The notes under the pieces are model-generated. The model did no database searches, was not told the origin of the DNA, and saw only the letters and a list, made by a program, of their open reading frames with translations. 64,000 nt of DNA from Magnolia sinica (lineage: Eukaryota > Streptophyta > Magnoliopsida > Magnoliales > Magnoliaceae). The stretch spans positions 60,677,493-60,741,492 of the forward strand of contig NC_080575.1 in assembly GCF_029962835.1 (NCBI RefSeq). Reading direction: 5' to 3'. Shown piece after piece: positions 34,856-48,000 of the stretch. The first letter of the stretch is position 1. Every line of letters begins with the position of its first letter. The translations under genes were made by a program, and so were the position numbers.

Positions 34856-35930
34856 GTTCCCTCCACTTTAAAAAAACTCGTACTTGAGTTTTCGTCCCGC
34901 TTCGGTTCATGATACTCAGTCAGGTCCGCGACGTTGGAAGTATACGAAATTTTCATGTCATTCGGAAGATCAACAACGTAAGCGTTATCATTGATCTTTC
35001 GGAGGATCGGTATTGGCTCAATCTTCTTGTTCTTCAACTTGTTGTAAGTCCCAGTTAGAAATCTCTCCTTACGTAGATGGACCATAACTTGGTCGCCCAC
35101 CTCGAACACCTTTTGTCGCCGATACTTGTTGGCTTGCTCCTTGTATTTGTCGTTTGAGGCATGCAACTTGGCTTGCATCTTTGCATAAATACCCATAATT
35201 CGGTCCGCCATGTTTTTTATTACAATGCTCATGCCCAGAAGCTTGGGTAAATGGACTAAGTCAAGTGTGTGACGAGGCATACGACCATAAACAATCTCTA
35301 ATGAAGACTTCCCTATCGAGCGGTTCACCATGTTGTTGAATGAAAACTCCGCTTGAGACAAGCTAAATCCCACTACTTCAGTTTTTCACTTGAAATACAT
35401 TGAATGAGGTTTCCTAACGTGTGATTCATAATTTTAGTCTTCCCACCAGTATGTGAGTGGTAGGCACCATTGAACTAAATTGTGTACCGAACTGACTCTA
35501 CAACGTCCACTAGAAGTGGCTAATGAATTTCATGTCACAGTTAAAAGTAACAGTTTTGGAAACCCCGTGTAGCTGTATGACCTCTCTAAAGAAAAGGTTC
35601 GCCACATGTGTTGAACCGAGGGTCTTCTTACATAAGATAAAGTGCGCAATCTTTGAGAAATAATCTACCACCACGAACACGTAATTCATGCCACATTGTG
35701 TTCATGGGAGACCAAGCATGAAGTCTATAAATAAATCCTCCTAAGGGCTGTCAGACACAGGTAATGGGATTTAGAGGCCCATATTCTGAGACTACCCCTT
35801 GGAGGTCTGAGGAATGTTACATTGCTGCACTGCTTTACCCATGTCATATACCAATTGTGGTTAGTAATACCACTCCACAAGAGCTCACGACTTGTGTGGC
35901 CCAAGGTGTCCACCAAGGCCCCTCTATGTA
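34810..35930 (-). pseudogene. Gypsy integrase
   Basis: From about 35930 down: VYDMGKAVQQC zinc-region remnants, then MNYVFVVVDYFSKIAHFI (first catalytic Asp), VANLFFREVIQLHGV and a damaged second site (CDMKFISHF). The intact frame 35373-34810 encodes AEFSFNNMVNRSIGKSSLEI, VFEVGDQVMVHLRKERF, VVDLPNDMKIS and NVADLTEYHEP. The frame ends 46 bases inside the LTR (VTDTFMSKID), so pol overlaps the 3' LTR. Several stops lie between 35374 and 35930. Confidence 0.85.
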
Positions 35931-36414
35931 GCTCCTGAATAATCTACTCACTCAGAGAACTTTGAGGGATGCATAATCGATTTCCTTTGAAGAATAAATC
36001 ATCTTGCATATGTAGGTCACTAGGATGACCTTCTTGACACCTCATTCATTCATCCTTGAAGTCCTCGTCTTCGGCATACAACTCCTTGAGATAGTCGAAG
36101 CCGATTATCTCATTGCTCATTGTAACAAATAGTGATCCATGATGGCTATGTGCATCAGCCACCTTATTCTGTTGCCCTGACTTGTACTTCAAAACGAACG
36201 TGAATTTTTACAAAAATACAGCCCATCTAACACACACACGATTCATGTTAGCCTGACTATTAATAAACTTTAAGGCTTGATGGTTTGTGTAGAGAACAAA
36301 TTCTCTGAATCAAATAATGTTGCCAATGTCGTAGCGCTTGAACAATTGCATACAGCTCAAGCTCATATATCAACCACTTCTTTTGGGCTTCGCTAAGCTT
36401 CTCGCTGTAAAAGG
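35931..36414 (-). pseudogene. Gypsy RNase H, decayed
   Basis: Follows the frame 37014-36415 through [20 protein letters not shown] and ALRHWQHYL in shifting frames, then stops. This joins reverse transcriptase to integrase in the usual order. Confidence 0.65.
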
Positions 36415-37371
36415 CTATCGGCATGCCTCCTGTGATAAGATTTGTCCAATTCCGACATATGAGGCGTCACACTCGACCTTAAACAGGTTGTCAAAAATAG
36501 GAAGAACCAAGATGAGTGTTGTGGACAACTGATGCTTGATTTCAGCAAAGCTTTTGTCAGCCTCATTGGTCCACGGAAACGGCCCATTTTTCATGCAATC
36601 TATAATAGGTGCGACTATCGTACTGAAATTTCGAAGGAATCGATGATAAAAGGTCGTCAACCCATGGAAACTCCTCACTTCATGAATGTTCATCAAGATC
36701 GGCCATTCCCTAATGCCTCTCACCTTTTCATCATCCACACGAATGCCTATGGATGCCACAATAAATCCTAAGAACAACAGTTTGTCCGTTAAAAAATTAC
36801 ACTTCTTCAAGTTGAGGTACAATTTGTTAACTTGCAGGACTTGTAACACCAACTTAATATATTTCATGTGCTCCATCTCATTCTCTCTATATATCAGGAT
36901 GTCATCAAAATATACTACCACAAATAGGCCAATGAACGACTTTGACACTTGATTCATCAAATGCATAAGTGGTTTGTGCATTTGATAGACCGAAGGGCAT
37001 GACCAATGACTCATATAACCCTTTCTTGGTCTTGAATGTCATTTTTCACTCATCACCCGGACAGATACGAATCTGATGGTACCTACTCCTCTGATCTAGT
37101 TTAGAGAACACATTGACACTTTCTAACATATCGAACATGTGGTCGAACTGTGGTAATGAGAAATGATATTTAATGGTAATCTTGTTAATTAACCAGCTAT
37201 CGATACACATGCGCCAACTCCCATCTTTCTTAGGCGTTAAAAACACTATCACGGCACATGGGCTCATGCTCTCTCCCAAAAAACCCTTACCGATTAATTC
37301 CCGCACCTGCCCCAAAAGTATCTCACACTCTTTTGGACTCATCCAATAGTGAGGGCGGTTGGGTAGGCTAT
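36415..37371 (-). pseudogene. Gypsy reverse transcriptase
   Basis: Minus-strand frames encode RPHYWMSPKECEILLGQVRE, TPKKDGSWRMCIDSWLINKI, FSKLDQRSRYHQIRICPGDE and, after a frameshift near 37030, the catalytic [30 protein letters not shown] and [16 protein letters not shown]. The RNase H start ([15 protein letters not shown]) closes the frame. The LARD sits at 37372, within the N-terminal part; the upstream half is at 48194. Joining the flanks after removing one GCTAT keeps the reading frame (...HVPGN/SLPNRPHYW...). Confidence 0.88.
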
Positions 37372-40300
37372 TGTAACGCCCTGGAAATCGAGGGTCGTGC
37401 ATACACTCGACTCTCGAGTTCCTGAGTGTTACTGATAACCGATTTTCATTAATGCATTTGATCAGGTTCAAATGCGGAGCCTAAAATTTCCTGGAACTGA
37501 AGCACAACCACACAAGTCTACTGAAATGAAAGAAATCTATCATATATACAGGTCCAAAAGAATACGGATGGGTCGCCCGAGGCGTTGCCTAACAAAAATC
37601 ACAAAAATATCATGCCCAAAGGAATAAGACTGAGTCTGCTACTCAGAAATCCAACGTCCCGCCTATTGATCCGATGAGGTCCCGCTCATTGGCTGGAAGT
37701 AAGAGAACTCGTCCTCCTCTTCGAGGCTCACCTCACCAGGATCCTCCAACCCTGAGTCATCTGCATCTATGAACGGGTCTGGTCGGTGTTTTAAAACACC
37801 GTCCCAGATGGGAGTGAGTGATCAACTCAGTGGCTGCTATTACTCTTAAGTTATCACAGGCATCAATTGTAATATGATCCTAATGAAAATCAGTCAACCA
37901 TAAACATCTAAATAGTCTTATTAATATACATGCATGTAGGATGATATGATGCATGCCCTCACCACAACGCTCCCTCGAGCGACTCCATCTAACGATCGCG
38001 TATGACAACACTCCCTCAGTGCGACCTCGACTGCCAAGCCACCACCCTAACTAGTGCGATGCAATACGATCGTGTTAGTTGAGTTATTAGTTAGGTCCAT
38101 TCATCTAGTAGATTGGAGAATCTGGCACACCCCACGTATTAATGCCCTAAATTGGGTGCGAGGCCAAGACCCCCCAATGCGTGAGGCCGAGACCCCGCGG
38201 TCCGTGATCCCGTCGGGTTCCTCATCCCCGACTTCAAGCACATGAGGAGTGCCAAGAGAAAGCGATCGCTTACAGTCACTATGGGGAGGCGCGGTACCCC
38301 AGCATAGGCCGACAGCTCGGACACAGTGTCTCATTCCACCATGCCCGGCTCATGAAGCTGTGGACCAATTTTAAGTGGGTTATTGATGGGCTACAATGAT
38401 TGTAGGGTGTTTCAGGTTTCATACATGTGTGAGCAAACAGAGTTAACAAATAAGGTTGGTCAGATAAGAGGCTAGACCGCACGAGTCCAGGCAAGTACGT
38501 GGGAGAACGACATCAGATGCAAGTGACCCATGTAGTCTAACTACTGTCGCCCACCCGCACTCGCCCACATCCATGGGTTTAGCTTCAAGGTGGTCATACC
38601 AACGGGGCTGCCTTTGCTCTCCTCATATTCCTGACCAACCCAAGGGTTTGGGTGGTGATTCATAACATGTCAACTATCAATGTATCTCTTGCATAAACAA
38701 CATCATTTTCTCATACTTCTTAATATTCAATTCCAAATTTCTACCAACAAGTAAAGCTAATAATATCATGAACAAGGTGCGTGTGTGTTGTGTGGGTTGG
38801 TGAGGAAGTTAAGCACTTCTCACCTCCCTTAGAACTAAAATGCACAAAAATCAATGAATCATACATGTTATAGGGCACATCATATGAGAAAATCAAACAA
38901 GGCATGAGCATGTAATCATCCATACACAATCATGTGAGAGGCAGGAACAACATCATATGAGAGCCAAACATACAATTCCATACAATCCCAACATACATGC
39001 AATTCCTAGGGTTTCTCTAGATTCTTCAAGTATAGCATTTAAGCAATTAAAATCATTAAACTCATACTAGAATTGGTGCTAGGCCACCTAAGAACAATAG
39101 TCCGCACTTATAGATTGTTGAAGACTTGGAAAACGACCTAGAAGCGCTGAACTTGGTGTCGATCGGCCGGAATCTTAAAACAATGTACTTACATATTAGG
39201 GTTACATGCATTTCCTAGCTCAACCCCAAAGATTACCAAAAATGATGGGTGCTTACCTCTCCATTCGGATTAAAGTGGCTTATAGTTGTGGATATGGGAG
39301 GGGGAAGATATTTCTCTAAGGTTCCAAGCTTCCTTGGGCCCCACCTCCTACCACACACTCATTTCCTTCCTTCTTCCTCTTTCTCCTCCTTTCTCCTCTT
39401 TCTCTTCTCCCTTTTCTCTCTTCTCTCTTTCCTTCTCTAGGGCAAAATCGTATGGGGAGAGGGGTGCCCAAAAGAAGCCCCTTTTATAATGCTAGATTTG
39501 GTGCAAATGGCCCCAAGTGTTGGGTTTTTACTATACTAGACCTATGGGAGGGTCTTTCTAAGCTCTAGGGCCCACTATGGGGTGTACAAGTTGATATACA
39601 CCGTAGGATGGTTAGCCTTAATGATGATCTTCGTATGGATACGATTGGCCCGCCATTTGGATGCGCCGATCAACAGATACGATTAGAAGTTTGTTCAACG
39701 GTCACCGATAGTCGATCGGGGCCGCGGCTATACGGATATGAGTAGAGAAATATTCTTACTTCACGGGTAAAGTTTGGTCGTAAACCGACGGTCCGAAATC
39801 CTCAACTTTGCATAAGAGTGGACGACCCAATTCACTTAAGTTTCAATTCATTCTTTTAGGGTATTTGCACTTCTCATGCACTCGCCCTTTAACTCAAGTT
39901 GAGCGGTTCTGGACAGCACCCAGGTCCGACTCCCGCAATGGAAGTCAAGCCCAGTAAGACGGATATTATTCTATAGTTTTGGAACTAGTGGCCCACCAAC
40001 GAGCGGTCTAGATCTTGTTTGGAAATTCAGGGCATTTCTGAAATGAATTAGGTATTGAGATTTCTCAGGGGCAATTATTAGGGTTTAGATTAACTATGTC
40101 CATAGTGTGGCCTATTTATAACTAGTGAAAGTGGAGATTTGGTCATGCTTACTCTAAACCATCAGTTTTAGGCTAAAAGAGTAACGGTGTTGATTTAGTC
40201 TATTATTCAAGATCCGGGCCTTATCTGACTTGGCTTAGGTTAGATATTCAATTTCGTCATGATTTTCTTAATTAGTTAGCGATGGGTCGGTTAGATTTGG

Positions 40301-40525
40301 GTCCTATATGAGTAAATCATGGGGCTAAACCTGTTGTTCAAATAATCGGGTGGATTCGTTGGCTTCCTACGGTTGATTAAACGAACTTGTGCGGACCTTT
40401 ACTGGTACTACTCCTGTATAAACTAACACTGAGTGCCAATAGTCATTAAGTGGTATTATAAGTTAATTAATGAAAAAAATTCAAGGATTTGAAAATTCAA
40501 AACAGTGAAAATCCAGGATGTTACA
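37372..40525 (-). repeat. LARD 3' LTR
   Basis: It matches 45031-48193 throughout, mostly with single transitions. In the first ~130 bp I count about eight substitutions and one indel, and fewer beyond. It contains a pyrimidine tract (39360-39440). A minus-strand TATA candidate (ttataaaag, 39481-39489) lies upstream of it. No gene. Confidence 0.92.
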
Positions 40526-40542
40526 ATCTACCCCCCTTAAAA
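40526..40542 (-). promoter_or_regulatory. LARD polypurine tract
   Basis: On the minus strand TTTTAAGGGGGGTAGAT abuts the LTR start TGTAACATCC. It is nearly identical to the tract at 29499-29514 of the TGTAAC element. A second similar motif occurs at 40674-40690. Confidence 0.8.
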
Positions 40543-42180
40543 ATAATTTCATCCCCGAAATTGCCTAAGGGTAGTAAGTAAAGGTTTCATTACTTCATTT
40601 GCCTAGGCTTGTTGATTTTAAGTTTATATGCATGGTAGGGTATATACTATCTATGATAGGCTGGCTCATTTTAGTCTACCCCCCTTAAAACTTTTTCACC
40701 CTGATGGTTTACTAAAATTTATCTATAAAGATTTAGATTCATGGCGACGGTTTTCCTCTATCTAGAGTAAAAATATTTATTTTCAATGGTAAACCAATAC
40801 AAAGAGATGGTTGTAGTGGGCTTTAACCCAATACGTCGATTATCTACCTGACCAGGGTAGAAGACTCATCGTATCCCTTCTTCATCCTGGTGGATCCTAG
40901 TCTTCTGCTTGGTTAAAGCAGTGAGTCCATTGGTAGTGGCCCAGGATTGAGAATTGAGTCAAGCTGCGAATGCTTCGTAGGTGTATACTTCCGTAATTCC
41001 GTAGTCCGATCAATATAAATGTTTAGGGAACAACCATTATTGGAAAGTTTAAATCTCTTATTTATAAGGTTGTCCTTTGGGTCTTGGTTCGAGAGAGTTC
41101 TCATTTTAATTCTTGTTTAACTTAGTGATTTAAATCTCCCATGGTGCTTATGGTCAAATGATTATCCTAAAAAGGTTTCTAATAGTATAAAATCTTACAT
41201 GTATATCACCATTTCGATCTCATGTCTAGTGGGTTAGGAGCAGACTGCACTTCAGTTTCCTAAACTTCGAAAGGGAAGGAAGAATCGAAAGTTCTAAGGT
41301 ATTTCAGAGGTTTGAAGTGCTAATAACGCTAAGAAGGATGCAGAAAAGGAGAGACGAAGAATGTTGTCTTCTTAATGTGGTACAAACCTTAATTCTTTAA
41401 CAGAATAGGAAAACTTGACATATTTTACCATAGTACGCCTTCAATACGAACTTTCGAAGCCTTAAACTGTGAAACACAATCCTACTCAAGGGTCTTAATT
41501 CGATTGCGTTGAAAACTACTTAAAATAGAAAAACATATATAAAAATTAGTCTATTCATAGGATGATTCCTTGCATTATTAGAAATAAACATTCTTATCTT
41601 TCACTGTATATTTGGTTTCTACTGCAGACCTATTTAAATTCAATCCATTATAACCTATTTTGCGTTTGTAACAAAACCCATTAATAGATTCAGCTTGTTG
41701 TTTAGTTTTTGCTTCTAGAACTGTTTCTAACACCCATAGCCTGTCCTGGAACTTGCTTATCAGCTCCTAATTTAGCAAAGTCTTCACCAGTCAACCATCT
41801 GTCTTCATGACTAATCTGTTTCCTAGCCACTTCCACACCCAACATTAGTACCAAAATCTAGCATTGAATGTCCATGGCTACAAAGTATCTTTAATTGTGG
41901 ACAACACAATATCCAGATGGGGATGTGTATATGGAATCACAGTTTATTTATTTTCATTTAGAGCAACCTCGCCTATCTGTGATGAGGCACATTAGATGAA
42001 TGGATTGGGTAGCAGATAAAGACCATGGTAGGCCCCGTATATAACTAACAGTGGATGTTCCTTCTCAACTATTCCATGAGATGGCCCATTTGAGTTTTAG
42101 ATGATCATATTCTAGTTCAATGGTTGCCTTTGGAAGAAAGAAAAGAAGAAGAAAGGATTGAAGTAATGGGTTTTTGATGA
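40543..42180 (-). other. LARD internal region, non-coding part
   Basis: AT-rich sequence without a recognisable protein in any frame and without tandem structure, apart from a second polypurine-like motif near its left end. Confidence 0.5.
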
Positions 42181-43880
42181 TAGGTTTGGAGAAGAAGAAA
42201 AGAAGAAGAAGGAGGAGGAGATGGGTTTAAGGATGGGAGAGTGAGAGTGATGGAGTGGGAGTAGAGGGAAATGGGTTTAGGAGACAAGTTTGGGAAAGGA
42301 TTTGAGAATGGGATTGAAAAATGTGGGTTGGATATGAATTTAAAATGGGGTTTGAAGTTTGGGTTTTAAGATGGGTGTTGGGAATGTATTTTGAATTGGG
42401 TTTGATAATGGGTTTGGAGAAGATGAAGAGGAATGGGTAGAGGCTGGATGCTCTTGGATGAGTCTCTTGAAAATGGGTTTGAGGTTGGTTTTCATGAATG
42501 AGTTTAGAAAAGAAAGTTGAGAATGAGATGAAAATAAATGTTGAGAGTGGGTTTTAGGAGAGGAAAGATGAAGAGAATGAAGGAGTGTTGAAGGTGAGGA
42601 GGTTTGGAGAGAGGGTGTAGAAAATGAGGGTGGTTTGGAAAGAGCTAATGGAATCAATCAAGACTCAACTTCTGCTACAGCTCCAACAGGACAACAAAGG
42701 CAACTTATCGGATGAAATACCTAGCCCAAGTTGTTGAAGGGTCAGATCACATCATCTAGGTCGATGTGTTAGATCTTAAAGGCAACTTAAATCCCATTGA
42801 TTAGGTGGACTACATAGCATCCTTAGCAACTTTCTTTATCTAGAAAGCTTGGAAGAATAGAAAGAAATTAAGGTTTGTGGCCGTAAAACTCAAAGGGTGT
42901 GCTCGTTTGGTGGCAACAACACCAATTGACCTATGAAAGGAAGGGAATAGAAAAGATTAATAATTGGGCTAAAATTAAGTGGAAAATGGACAGTAAATTG
43001 TTGCCTCTTAATTATTATCAAACCTTATATAAAAATTTTCAATTGCAACAATCTAATGATCAATGTATGCTAAAGTATATAAAATCAATTTTTACAAATC
43101 GTTGGGTTTTGTGAATGAGCTTATAAGAGTGAATGAGTGGATAGTTTTGAATGGGTTTTGTTGAAGGGGTTTTGGGAAATGAGAATGTAATGGGTTTTGA
43201 AAGTGAGATTAGAATGGGGGTTGGAAAATGAAGTTGAGGATGGTCTTGAAATGGGGAGGAATGGGTTGAATGTGGATGGTTGAGGTTAGGTTTTGTGAAT
43301 GAGGGATTTAAGTGGAAATGGATATTGGGTGTTAGAGGGGATTTTTGGAAATGAGAGAGTGGAGATGGGTTAGGGAGATGGAAGTGAAAATGGGAGAAGG
43401 ATGGTTTTTTTTTTTTTTTTTTTTTTTTAAGGAAGATGGACTTTAAAGATGTGATTTGGGGGAAATGGGTTGAGTGTGGCTTGAAGAAATGAACTTGAAG
43501 ATGGGTTGAAGGTATGGGATTTGAGAAGGGTTTTGAGATGGGTTTGATGAGAAATGGAGTTGGAGAATGGGAGTTGAGATGTGGGTTTGAAGAAATGGCT
43601 AAGAAGGGTTTTGAGATGGGTTTTGGGAAATGAAAGTTTGAAATGGGGAAGAAGAGAGTGAAAGGAGTGGGGTTTTGGTGAATGAGTATTGAAAGAAATA
43701 TGGGTGGTGAGAGAGGATGGGAAATGTGCAAGAGATGAAGGTGGGTTTGATGTTGAATGGGTGGAACAAGAAGGAATGGGTTTTGTGAAAGAGAAGAAAA
43801 TGGTTTGGAGGAATGGGTTTTGGGAATGGAGTTTGGAGATGAGGGAGGGGAGAGGGTTTTTTTTCTAAGTATTTGAGAGC
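42181..43880 (-). repeat. Strand-asymmetric low-complexity region
   Basis: The plus strand is almost free of C and is built from words such as 'gggttttgagatgggttt' and 'gggaatgagttt'; the transcript strand is therefore C/T-rich. A gag fragment interrupts it at about 42660-43112 and a T24 run lies at 43405-43428. Long minus-strand frames here (up to 223 codons) are Pro/Ser/His-rich low complexity. Confidence 0.75.
42690..43085 (+). pseudogene. Gypsy-type gag fragment inside the LARD
   Basis: Plus-strand frames encode KLRFVAVKLKGCARL, then after a shift WWQQHQLTYERKGIEKIN and NYYQTLYKNFQLQQSNDQ, matching the Retrotrans_gag core (VALKLKG-A--WW-QLQL-R, NY-QTLY-). It runs against the LARD's orientation and splits the low-complexity region, so it is a captured or inserted piece, not the LARD's own gag. 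Upstream stops are frequent. Confidence 0.65.
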
Positions 43881-44320
43881 AATGTAGAGGAAGGAAATGA
43901 AAGTAAATGAAGTGGTTTGAGTCTTATTTGCAAGGAGAGGGGACCTCACTCGTGTGTATAATGAAAGGGAGGAGGGGACCTATCTTGTTACGTTTCTTAT
44001 ACATTAGTAACTGAATTATTTTTAAAATTTTTATAATGTTTTATTATTAAGTTTAAAGTTATACCACAAAATTTCATCTCATTTGAAGTTGTAGACAAAT
44101 TATTAAAATTCTAGGAGCGACAGCCGTCTGAAATTAACAATTTTTGGACAGTTGGTAAAATATTCTAATTTTAACTATATTATAATTATTATTTTATTTT
44201 TTTTCTTATTTTTATACAAAACTATACTCATCAAGCTTAAACTTGGCTTTTGAATCACCTAAATCGGAGTTGTAACGAAGGAGATATGAATTTTTGAAGT
44301 CAATCAAATTTTGCAGAAAA
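43881..44320. other. LARD internal region, AT-rich
   Basis: Nothing recognised. Base composition changes sharply at 44325 to a GC-rich repeat. Confidence 0.4.
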
Positions 44321-44324
44321 TTCC

Positions 44325-44475
44325 GGCGTGGGCACGCCGGGCCCCTGGAGATTTGGATGTGGGGACGCCCGGTGGGCGGCCACACTGGCTCACTGTATAT
44401 TTTGGGTGTGGGGATGCCCGGTGGGCGTGGGCACGCCGGCCCACTGTGTATTTTGGGCGTGGGCACGCCGGGGTC
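44325..44475. repeat. GC-rich palindromic minisatellite
   Basis: About three copies of 'gcgtgggcacgccgg' plus 'cactgtgtattttgg' spacers, with variants 'gtggggacgcccggtgggc'. Cores are near-palindromes (ggcgtgggcacgcc) and could fold in RNA. It lies about 550-700 bases from the primer-binding site, in the LARD's 5' leader. Confidence 0.75.
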
Positions 44476-45007
44476 CTACTTGGGACTCCTACTTTTTCGA
44501 TTTCTTGGGCGCCGGTAAGGCCCCCGGGAAAGTACTATATATGATTTTGGGGTAGAATGACCTAATCTACGCAATGGGCCTATCATTTTTGGAAGATTAT
44601 TTCTGGTTAGGGGACAAAAACTTATTTTTCTCCCATTCCACTATGTTCGGTAAAATCTCGTTCACCCCTAAGTCCCTATCCTCAAACGGGCTGGAACTAT
44701 CAAATTCAGCCCAAAACTAACTCATTCGTACGTGGATGTTGCCTTTGACCGTCCAATCATTCAGTCTCTAACTCGTTTCTATTGATGGGTTGAGATTTGG
44801 TACGACTCTTGGACCCATTCTCTAGCATCGCTACCTCCTCTTGCTACCAAATCTCAATTCCTAGGAAGTCTAACCGTCCATCCGAGATTGTCGGTTCGGG
44901 GTCTAGGATGGATCTTAACATCCTTAATCTCTGTTGTATTTTCTAATACATATCCTCTCAAGTCAGCGGACGCGTAGTGAGTTCATAACCCATGGCCCAA
45001 TTAATTC
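44476..45007 (-). other. LARD 5' leader
   Basis: Non-coding sequence between the minisatellite and the primer-binding site. Nothing else recognised. Confidence 0.45.
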
Positions 45008-45016
45008 CAAACCATG

Positions 45017-45028
45017 CTCTGATACCAT
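45017..45028 (-). promoter_or_regulatory. LARD primer-binding site (tRNA-iMet)
   Basis: Minus strand TGGTATCAGAGC, complementary to the 3' end of plant initiator Met-tRNA, two bases from the 5' LTR. Confidence 0.92.
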
Positions 45029-45030
45029 CT

Positions 45031-48000
45031 TGTAACGCCCTGAAAATCGGGGGTCGTGCATACACTCGACTCCTGAGTTCCTGAGTGTCACTGATAACCG
45101 ATTTTCATTAATGCATTTGATCAGGTTCAAATGCAGAGCTTGAAATTTCCTGGAACATGAAGCACAACCACACAAGTTTACTGAAATGAAAGAAATCTAT
45201 CATATATACAGGTCCAAAAGAATACGGATGGGTCGCCCGAGGCGTTGCCCAACAAAAATCACAAAAATATCATGCCTAAAGGAATAGGATTGAGTCTGCT
45301 ACTCAGAAATCCAACGTCCCGCCTACTGATCCGATGAGGTCCAGCTCATTGGCTGGAAGTAGGAGAACTCGTCCTCCTCCTCGAGGCTCACCTCACCAGG
45401 CTCCTCCAGTCCTAAGTCACCTGCATCTATGAACGGGTCTGGTTGGTATTTTAAAACACCGTCCCAGAGTGGGAGTGAGTGATTAACTCAGTGGGTGCTA
45501 TTACTCTTAAGTTATCACAGGCATCAATTATAATATGATCTTAATGAAAAGCAGTCAACCATAAACATCTAAATAGTCTTATTAATGTACATGCATGCAG
45601 GATGATATGATGCATGCCCTCACCACAACGCTCCCTCGAGCAACTCCATCTAACGATTGCGTATGACAACACTCTCTCAGTGTGACCTTGACTGCCGAGT
45701 CGCCACCCTAACTAATGCGATGCAATGCGATCGTGTTAGTAGAGTTATTAGTTAGGTCCATTCATCCAGCAGATTGGGAAATTTGGTACACCCCATGTAT
45801 TAATGCCCTAAACTGGGTGCGAGGCCAAGACCCCCCAATGCGTGAGGCCGAGACCCCGCGGTCCGTGATCCCGTCGCATTCCTCATCCCTGACTTTAAGC
45901 ACATGAGGAGTGCCAAGAGAAAGGGATCGCTCACGGTCACTACGGGGAGGCGCGGTACCCCAGCGTAGGCCGACAACTCGGATACAGTATCCCATTCCAC
46001 CATGCCCGGCTCATGAGGCTGTGGACTAATTTCAAGTGGGTTATTAATGGGCTACAATGGTTGTAGGGTATTTCAAGTTCCATACATGTGTGAGCAAACA
46101 GGGTTAACAAATAAGGTTGGTCAGATAAGAGGCTAGACCGCACGAGTCCAGGCAAGTACGTGGGAGAACGACATCGGATGCAAGTGACCCATGTAGTCTA
46201 ACTACTGTCGCCCACCCGCACTCACCCACATCCATGGGTTTAGCTTCAAGGTGGTCCTACCAACGGGGCCGCCTTCGCTCTCCTCGTATTCCTGACCAAC
46301 CCAAGGGTTTGGGTGGTGATTCATAACATGTCAACTATCAATGTATCATCTTGCATAAACAACATCATGTTCTCATATTTCTTAACATTCAATTCCAAAT
46401 TTCTACCAACAAGTAAAGCTAATAATATCATGAACAAGGTGCGTGTGTGTTGTGTGGGTTGGTGAGGAAGTTAAACACTTCTCACCTCCCTTAGAACCAA
46501 AATGCACAAAAATAAATGAATCATGCATGTTATAGGGCACATCATATGAGAAAATCAAACAAGGCATGAGCATGTAATCATCCATACACAAAATCATGTG
46601 AGAGGCAGGAACAACATCATATGAGAGCCAAATATACAATTCCATACAAACCCAACAAATATGCAATTCCTAGGGTTTCTCTAGATTCTTCAAGTATAGC
46701 ATCTAAGCAATTAAAATCATTAAACTCATACTAGAATTGGTGCTAGGCCACCTAAGAACAATAGTCTGTACCTATGGATCGTTGAAGACTTGGAAAACGA
46801 CCTAGAAGCGCCGAACTTGGTGTCGATTGGCCGGAATCTTAAAGCAATGTCCTTGCATGTTAGGGTTACATGCATTTCCTAGATCAACCCCAAAGATTAC
46901 TAAAAATGATGGGTGCTTACCTCTCCATTCGGATGAAAGTGGCTTATAGTTGTGGATATGGGAGGGGGAAGATATTTCTCTAAGGTTCCAAGCTTCCTTG
47001 GGCCCTACCTCCTACCTCACACTCATTTCCTTCCTTCTTCCTCTCTCTTTCTCCTCCTTTCTCCTCTTTCTCTTCTCCCTTTTCTCTCTTCTCTCTTTCC
47101 TTCTCTAGGGCAAAATCGTATGGGGAGAGGGGTGCCCAAAAGAAGCCCCTTTTATAATGCCAGATTTGGTGCAAATGACCCCAAGTGTTGGGTTTTTACT
47201 ATACTAGACCTATGAGAGGGTCTTTCTAAGCTCTAGAGCTCACTATGGGGTGTACAAGTCGATATACACCATAGGATGGCTAGCCTTAATGATGATCTTC
47301 GTATGGATACGATCGGCCCGCCATTTGGATGCGCCGATCAACAGATACGATTAGAAGTTTGTTCAACGGTCACCGATAGTCGATCGGGGCCGTGGCTATA
47401 CGGATATGAGCAGGGAAATATTCTTACTCCACGGGTAAAGTTTGGTCGTAAACCGACCGTCCGAAATCCTCAACTTTGCATAAGAGTGGACGACCCAATT
47501 CACTTAAGTTTCAATTCATTCTTTTAGGGTATTTGCACTTCTCATGCACTTGCCCTTTAACTCAAGTTGAGCGGTTCTGGATAGCACCCAGGTCCGACTC
47601 CCGCGATGGAAGTCAAGCCTAGTAAGATGGATATTATTCTATAATTTTGAAACTAGTGGCCCACCAACGAGCGGTCTAGATCTTGTTTGGAAATTCAGGG
47701 CATTTCTGAAATGAATTAGGTATTGAGATTTCTTAGGGGCAATTATTAGGGTTTAGATTAACTATGTCCATAGTGTGGCCTATTTATAACTAGTGAAAGT
47801 GGAGATTTGGTCATGCTTAATCTAAACCATCGGTTTTAGGCTAAAAGAGTAACGGTGTTGATTTAGTCTATTATTCAAGATCCGAGCCTTTTCTGACTCG
47901 GCTTTTGTTAGATATTCAATTTAGTCTTGATTGTCTTAATTAGTTAGCAATGGGTCGGTTAGATTTGGGTCCTATATGAGTAAATCATGGGGCTAAACTT

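Noticed and set aside
38054-38334. Short overlapping frames, duplicated at 45715-45995
   Set aside because: They occur in both LTRs of the LARD because the LTRs are direct repeats; no domain and no start context.
43060-43731. 223-codon minus-strand Pro/Ser/His-rich frame
   Set aside because: It is a by-product of the C-poor low-complexity tract; composition is repetitive, and it crosses the T24 run as poly-Lys.
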